This document shows positions 41,275-44,627 of a stretch of 44,627 bases of DNA, in pieces. The stretch comes from Desulfobacteraceae bacterium Eth-SRB2 (lineage in GTDB: Bacteria; Desulfobacterota; Desulfobacteria; Desulfobacterales; UBA11574). The translations under genes were made by a program, and so were the position numbers. The stretch spans positions 1 through 44,627 of the forward strand of contig RPGQ01000011.1 of assembly GCA_004193595.1 (NCBI GenBank), written 5' to 3'. The notes below the pieces were generated by a model. The model saw nothing but the letters and a program-made list of their open reading frames with translations, had not been told where the DNA came from and made no database searches. Position 1 is the stretch's first letter. Each line of letters opens with the position of its first letter.

Positions 41275-42103
41275 TATGCTAAACATCTTATCATACGAAT
41301 TTATTCAAAACGCAATACTGGCCGGCCTTCTGGCAAGCATTGTCTGCGGTCTGATCGGCCCCTTTATTGTTGCAAGGCAGATGGTCTTTATCAGCGGAGG
41401 CTTAAGTCACACCGCCTTTGGAGGACTGGGAATCGCCTACTGGATGGGTGTGAATCCCCTTTACGGCGCCACTGCCTTTGTCTTATTGTCTGCAGCAGGA
41501 ATTGGGTTTTTAGAAAAGAAAACAGAAAAAAGCGATCTTTTTATCGGAATATTATGGGCCGTGGGCATGGCAATCGGGATTGTTTTTATCCATCTCACAC
41601 CGGGATATGCCCCGGATCTAATGACCTTTCTCTTCGGCAATATCCTGACCGTACCCCGCTCGGATATCTTCATCATGTCAATTCTGGTGTTATTCGTGAC
41701 CCTGTCTGTTCTGATATTTTACAAAGGTCTTGTCTCAATTTCATTTGATGAAGAATACGCAAAGACAAGGAAGCTGCCGGTAAGATTTTTACATATCGGG
41801 CTGTTGCTCCTTATAGGCCTTGCGATCATAACCATGATTCAGGTGGTGGGAATCATCCTTGTAATCGCCCTTTTGACCATTCCTGTGGCCATTGCTGAAG
41901 AGTTATCCATAAATTTCAAACGGATTATGATTATTTCAATACTTTTGGGAATATGGATTTGCTGGTCAGGTCTCTTTATTTCCTATTACATAGAGTTCCC
42001 CTCCGGGGCATCCATAATTCTTATGGGGAGTATTCTTCTGTGCCTGGTCAAAATAATAAAAAAATCAATAGGATTTTTGCAACATACATCGCATATTTCC
42101 TGA
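41267..42103 (+). CDS. znuB: Metal ABC transporter permease (ZnuB-like)
   Basis: A 278-residue inner-membrane permease with about eight helices, the ABC-3 family size. Typical segments are GLIGPFIVARQMVFISGGLSHTAFGGLG, LFGNILTVPRSD, FDEEYAKTR and VVGIILVIALLTIPVA. It forms the channel for the metal delivered by the periplasmic protein. It overlaps znuC by 8 bp and is the last gene of the operon. Confidence 0.93.
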   Translation: MADMLNILSYEFIQNAILAGLLASIVCGLIGPFIVARQMVFISGGLSHTAFGGLGIAYWMGVNPLYGATAFVLLSAAGIGFLEKKTEKSDLFIGILWAVGMAIGIVFIHLTPGYAPDLMTFLFGNILTVPRSDIFIMSILVLFVTLSVLIFYKGLVSISFDEEYAKTRKLPVRFLHIGLLLLIGLAIITMIQVVGIILVIALLTIPVAIAEELSINFKRIMIISILLGIWICWSGLFISYYIEFPSGASIILMGSILLCLVKIIKKSIGFLQHTSHIS

Positions 42104-42149
42104 CCCGGACGAGCCGGAACCAAAAATATTTGCCACAAAGACACTAAGA

Positions 42150-42185
42150 CCCGCCAGCCTCGCCTAAGGCGAAGCCAATGGCGGG
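42150..42185. repeat. Strong hairpin after znuB
   Basis: CCCGCCA/TGGCGGG outer stem with GCCTCGCC-TAA-GGCGAAGCC inside (one bulge). No T-run follows, so it is a repeat or Rho-independent-like pause rather than a sure terminator. Together with the ~300-bp repeat it fills the 42104-42621 gap. Confidence 0.5.
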
Positions 42186-42211
42186 CAGGCACAAAGGGTA
42201 TATTTATTGAT

Positions 42212-42511
42212 TTCTAAAAAAACTGGTCCTCAGGGCCAAGCCTGTCCCGCATTGCGGGAGTCAGACATGTATGGCTCTGTCCGTATAAATCAACCGGAGT
42301 ATTGGAGTATTGGAGTGTTGATTTAAAAAAAAGAGCTTTAAATTTTCAGATTTTCTCCAGGGATCTGTTTTCTGAGAGCGATGAAAAAAGGGGTTTCTTC
42401 CATTACTCCACCACTCCAATACTCCAGTACTCCGTAAATCGTTAAATGCCGGCAAACTAAATCCCCTCTGGGGATAATCAAAGCCGGGCTCTCTGGACCC
42501 TGATCTTTACT
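42212..42511 (-). repeat. ~300-bp dispersed repeat, copy B (inverted)
   Basis: The reverse complement is nearly identical to 24712-25003. It has four GGAGTRNT 8-bp units where copy A has three (an extra GGAGTACT), which accounts exactly for its 300 bp versus 292. Reads into CAGTACTCCGTAAATCG on the plus strand. No ORF. Confidence 0.85.
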
Positions 42512-42621
42512 ATTCTTTCTTGGTGCCTTGGTTCCTTAGTGGCAGAATGGAAAGAGTTTTGCCACAAAAAGCACAAAATTTACAACTAAGGAACTAATGT
42601 GTTTTGGAGATTAAACAAAAA

Positions 42622-43770
42622 ATGTCTGAGCCTATTTATCTGGATTATAACGGAACAACACCTATGGACGGCCAAGTAATAGAGGCCATGGGGCCGTTTT
42701 TGGAAACAGAATTTGGAAACCCTTCAAGCAGTCACTGGTACGGCATTGTTCCTAAAAAGGCGGTTGAAACCGCCCGCAGACAGGTGGCAGGACTTCTGGA
42801 TTGCAGCCCCGGTGAAATCATATTCACAAGTGGCGGCACTGAATCCAATAACCATGCCATTACGGGAATTGCCCGTACTTTTCGTGCAAAGGGAAACCAT
42901 ATCATCACCAGCCGGATTGAGCACCCGTCAGTTCTGGAAGTATGCCGCTTTCTGGAAGGTTTTGGATTTGAAACAACCTATCTGCCGGTTAATGAGCAGG
43001 GCCTTGTGAGCCAGTCGGATGTTGAAAAATCCATCAGGCCCGAGACAGTCCTGATTACCATTATGCATGCCAATAACGAGGTGGGAACCATTCAACCCAT
43101 TGAAAAAATTTCCAGGATCGCCAAAGAACAGGGTATTGTCATGCACACCGATGCAGCTCAATCCGTCGGTAAAATCCCAACGCAGGTGAGCAAGCTCGGC
43201 GTTGATCTTCTGTCTATGGCCGGTCATAAACTATATGCTCCCAAAGGTATCGGGGCCCTTTATATCCGGAAATCCATAACGCCGGAAAAATTCTGCCACG
43301 GCGCAGGCCAGGAGATGGGGCTTCGTGCCGGCACTGAAAACGTATTTGCAATTGTCGGTCTGGGAAAGGCCTGTGAAATTGCCGCCCGCGATTTGAAAAA
43401 GAATATGGAACATATGAAAATGTTGCGAGACCGGCTGCATGATGGATTACTTTGTGAGCTTGGACAGATAAAACCAAACGGTCACCCGGATAAACGGCTG
43501 CCCAACACCCTGAGTGTTTCGTTTAAGGGGCTTGAGGCCAACAGGATCCTCGAAGAGATCGGCCTTGAGGTGGCGGCTTCCGCCGGTGCGGCCTGCCATT
43601 CGGATACCGTGGAAATTTCCCATGTTCTCCAGGCCATGAATATTCCGTTAGACTGGGCCAAAGGAACCCTAAGGTTCAGTGTGGGACGGATGACCACTGT
43701 CGAGCAGATTGATAAAGCCGTTCAGGTTATTGTTCATGCCGTGAAAAAGCTGCAAAGCACTCCTCAATAG
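42622..43770 (+). CDS. NifS/IscS-family cysteine desulfurase
   Basis: A 382-residue PLP enzyme. The N-terminus IYLDYNGTTPMD, the PLP-His region TSGGTESNNHAI, HTDAAQSVGKIP, the Schiff-base Lys in SMAGHKLYAPKG and the catalytic Cys in SAGAACHSDTVEISHVL are present. It removes sulfur (or selenium) from cysteine or selenocysteine for clusters, thio-modification or selenophosphate. No scaffold (iscU) or selenium gene is adjacent. I start at ATG 42622, 11 bp past GGAGA; a TTG at 42604 is less likely. The Cys loop is short, as in group II-like and some NifS enzymes. Confidence 0.93.
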   Translation: MSEPIYLDYNGTTPMDGQVIEAMGPFLETEFGNPSSSHWYGIVPKKAVETARRQVAGLLDCSPGEIIFTSGGTESNNHAITGIARTFRAKGNHIITSRIEHPSVLEVCRFLEGFGFETTYLPVNEQGLVSQSDVEKSIRPETVLITIMHANNEVGTIQPIEKISRIAKEQGIVMHTDAAQSVGKIPTQVSKLGVDLLSMAGHKLYAPKGIGALYIRKSITPEKFCHGAGQEMGLRAGTENVFAIVGLGKACEIAARDLKKNMEHMKMLRDRLHDGLLCELGQIKPNGHPDKRLPNTLSVSFKGLEANRILEEIGLEVAASAGAACHSDTVEISHVLQAMNIPLDWAKGTLRFSVGRMTTVEQIDKAVQVIVHAVKKLQSTPQ

Positions 43771-43886
43771 CCATAATTCTCGATGGTTTTCCGCTCTTTG
43801 ATGATCTCAGTTGCCAGTTTTTCTTCAACCGACAGGTAAAGCTTGTAGCGTAAAACTAAAAGTTCTTTTGGGGAATTCATTGTCAT
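43764..43886 (-). CDS. Small hypothetical protein (40 aa)
   Basis: A minus-strand ORF of 40 residues that begins MTMNSPKELLVLRYKLYL and has a protein-like mix of charged and hydrophobic residues that would make one amphipathic helix. Its stop lies inside the end of the cysteine desulfurase gene (convergent 7-bp overlap). AGG lies 4 bp before the ATG, a weak site. I do not recognise it. It is the only frame that makes use of the gap 43771-43938. Confidence 0.4.
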   Translation of the reverse strand: MTMNSPKELLVLRYKLYLSVEEKLATEIIKERKTIENYGY

Positions 43887-43986
43887 GAAACCTGTGTTTG
43901 TGAATAGCACCAAATATAATTATTGGTTGTAAATATGGTTGAAATGCAATATTATACAACCAAATCGTTCAAAAAGGAGCATCATT

Positions 43987-44214
43987 ATGCCGACAGCCGT
44001 AAAAATATCCGATGAGCTAATCGCACAAGCCCGTATTAAATCAAAAATTTTTAAAAGATCCATCGCCGGTCAAATCGAATATTGGGCGCAGATTGGTAAA
44101 ATCGTAGAGGAAAATCCCGATCTGCCACTGCCTTTTATTCAGGATGTCCTCCTTGGAAAAGAACAAATACGAGCCGACCTGGGAACGCCGTATGTTTTTG
44201 ATGAGGGTAAATGA
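43987..44214 (+). CDS. ParD-like antitoxin
   Basis: A 75-residue protein of the ParD-like antitoxin group: PTAVKISDELIAQARIKSKIFKRSIAGQIEYWAQIGK is a ribbon-helix-helix with the usual SIAGQIEYWA second helix. The C-terminus, LPFIQDVLLGKEQI, would wrap the toxin. I start at 43987 because AAGGAG lies 8 bp upstream; a longer frame from 43939 has no such site. ATGA overlap with the next gene shows coupled translation. Confidence 0.85.
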   Translation: MPTAVKISDELIAQARIKSKIFKRSIAGQIEYWAQIGKIVEENPDLPLPFIQDVLLGKEQIRADLGTPYVFDEGK

Positions 44215-44501
44215 CAGCAATCACAGAAATAACTCAATCACCGCTTTTCGCCAAGCAAAAAAAGAAGTTGCATAAGAATCGAATCGAAGATTTGGATGAA
44301 GCGATTCGAACCATTGTAAAAGAGCCGGAAACAGGCCACCTTAAAACCGGTGATCTGGGCGGAATTCGGGTATATAAATTCCAATCGATGCAAGAAAAAG
44401 TCCTTCTTGCTTATGAAATTGTGGAAAATCATCTCTACCTGTATGCATTTGGAACCCATGAAAACTTCTATCGCAGGCTCAAAAAATATTTTGACCGCTA
44501 A
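44211..44501 (+). CDS. RelE/ParE-superfamily toxin
   Basis: A 96-residue RelE/ParE-fold protein: LFAKQKKKLHKNRIEDLDEAIRTIVKEP forms the two N-terminal helices, followed by the strands GIRVYKFQSMQEKVLLAYEIV and HLYLYAFGTHENFYRRLKKYF. Members cut ribosome-bound mRNA or block gyrase; which one cannot be told here. It overlaps the antitoxin by 4 bp. A CRISPR array end begins about 35 bp downstream. Confidence 0.82.
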   Translation: MTAITEITQSPLFAKQKKKLHKNRIEDLDEAIRTIVKEPETGHLKTGDLGGIRVYKFQSMQEKVLLAYEIVENHLYLYAFGTHENFYRRLKKYFDR

Positions 44502-44535
44502 ATACTTTTCATTTGTTTCAGAAATACAACCTATG

Positions 44536-44627
44536 ATGGATTCCGTTCTTCAACATTAACTCAAAATAGAAACACATGGAAAAAACGGGGTTTCAATCCT
44601 TGTTTTAATGGATTCCTTTCTTCAATA
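44536..44627 (-). CRISPR. Leader-distal end of a CRISPR array
   Basis: A 37-bp repeat at 44590-44626 whose minus strand starts ATTGAAGAAAGG and ends GGATTGAAAC, the GAAAC-type end of many type I and III repeats. A 35-bp unique spacer lies at 44555-44589. The sequence 44536-44554 matches one end of the repeat at 17 of 19 positions, then diverges, as terminal repeats do at the leader-distal end. So crRNA would be read on the minus strand and the leader lies outside, to the right. Only one spacer is visible; no cas gene is in the window. Confidence 0.7.

Noticed and set aside
36690..43770. Selenium gene cluster
   Set aside because: Only the LysR resemblance and a NifS-like enzyme hint at it; no selD, selA, selB, yedF or SECIS-like signal was seen.

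Overview
The window reads as a chromosomal segment of a Gram-negative, probably sulfate-reducing member of the Desulfobacterota (Desulfobacterales-like). This is an inference from gene content: an OmpA/Pal-type lipoprotein, a TolC-FtsE-FtsX-EnvC-CtpA-YibQ block, a PxxKW cysteine-rich protein, a LysR regulator resembling the selenium-associated group, a PA2779/PA2778 pair, and many palindromic intergenic repeats. No rRNA or tRNA gene was recognised.

Layout. 1-8.6 kb holds housekeeping and regulatory genes on both strands: a DoxX/MauE membrane protein, a radical SAM protein, a P-loop protein, an HD-GYP protein, an OmpA lipoprotein, a two-gene operon (internally duplicated protein plus a receiver with Glu at the phosphosite), RluB, ArgJ and TruA. 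8.6-11 kb is degraded: repeats, a TPR protein, a broken integrase N-terminus and a HicB-HicA pair. 11-20.4 kb carries a ClC transporter, an aminotransferase, the PxxKW protein behind a promoter-terminator leader, a 6-phosphofructokinase, a LpoA-like lipoprotein and a bifunctional TyrA. 21-28.3 kb has a hybrid sensor kinase with an adjacent methyltransferase, glycerate 2-kinase, and the PA2779/PA2778 pair.

28.8-35.7 kb is one co-directional cell-envelope cluster. TolC, FtsE and FtsX overlap each other, FtsX overlaps an EnvC-like activator, and CtpA and a YibQ-type deacetylase follow. FtsEX probably gates the degenerate-LytM activator, which would switch on amidases during septation. An orphan promoter and terminator just upstream, on the other strand, predict a small RNA of about 95 nt.

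35.7-42.1 kb is a metal-homeostasis locus. A LysR gene is followed by a ribbon-helix-helix/zinc-finger regulator with a tandem operator-like repeat in its promoter, then by a ZnuABC-type transporter. The regulator and transporter are now separated by a decayed 2.4-kb insertion sequence. It sits inside a palindromic MITE-like element with a 5-bp target duplication. A second copy of that MITE at 16.6 kb lacks the IS but carries a different nested palindrome.

42.6-44.6 kb holds a NifS-like cysteine desulfurase, an unlisted 40-residue antisense ORF, a ParD/RelE-type toxin-antitoxin pair, and at the very edge one spacer and the degenerate terminal repeat of a CRISPR array that continues off the window.

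The intergenic space is unusually rich in snap-back repeats of at least six kinds. They include a ~300-bp element present twice in opposite orientation that differs by one 8-bp unit. All functional calls come from reading motifs by eye; no database or folding program was run.
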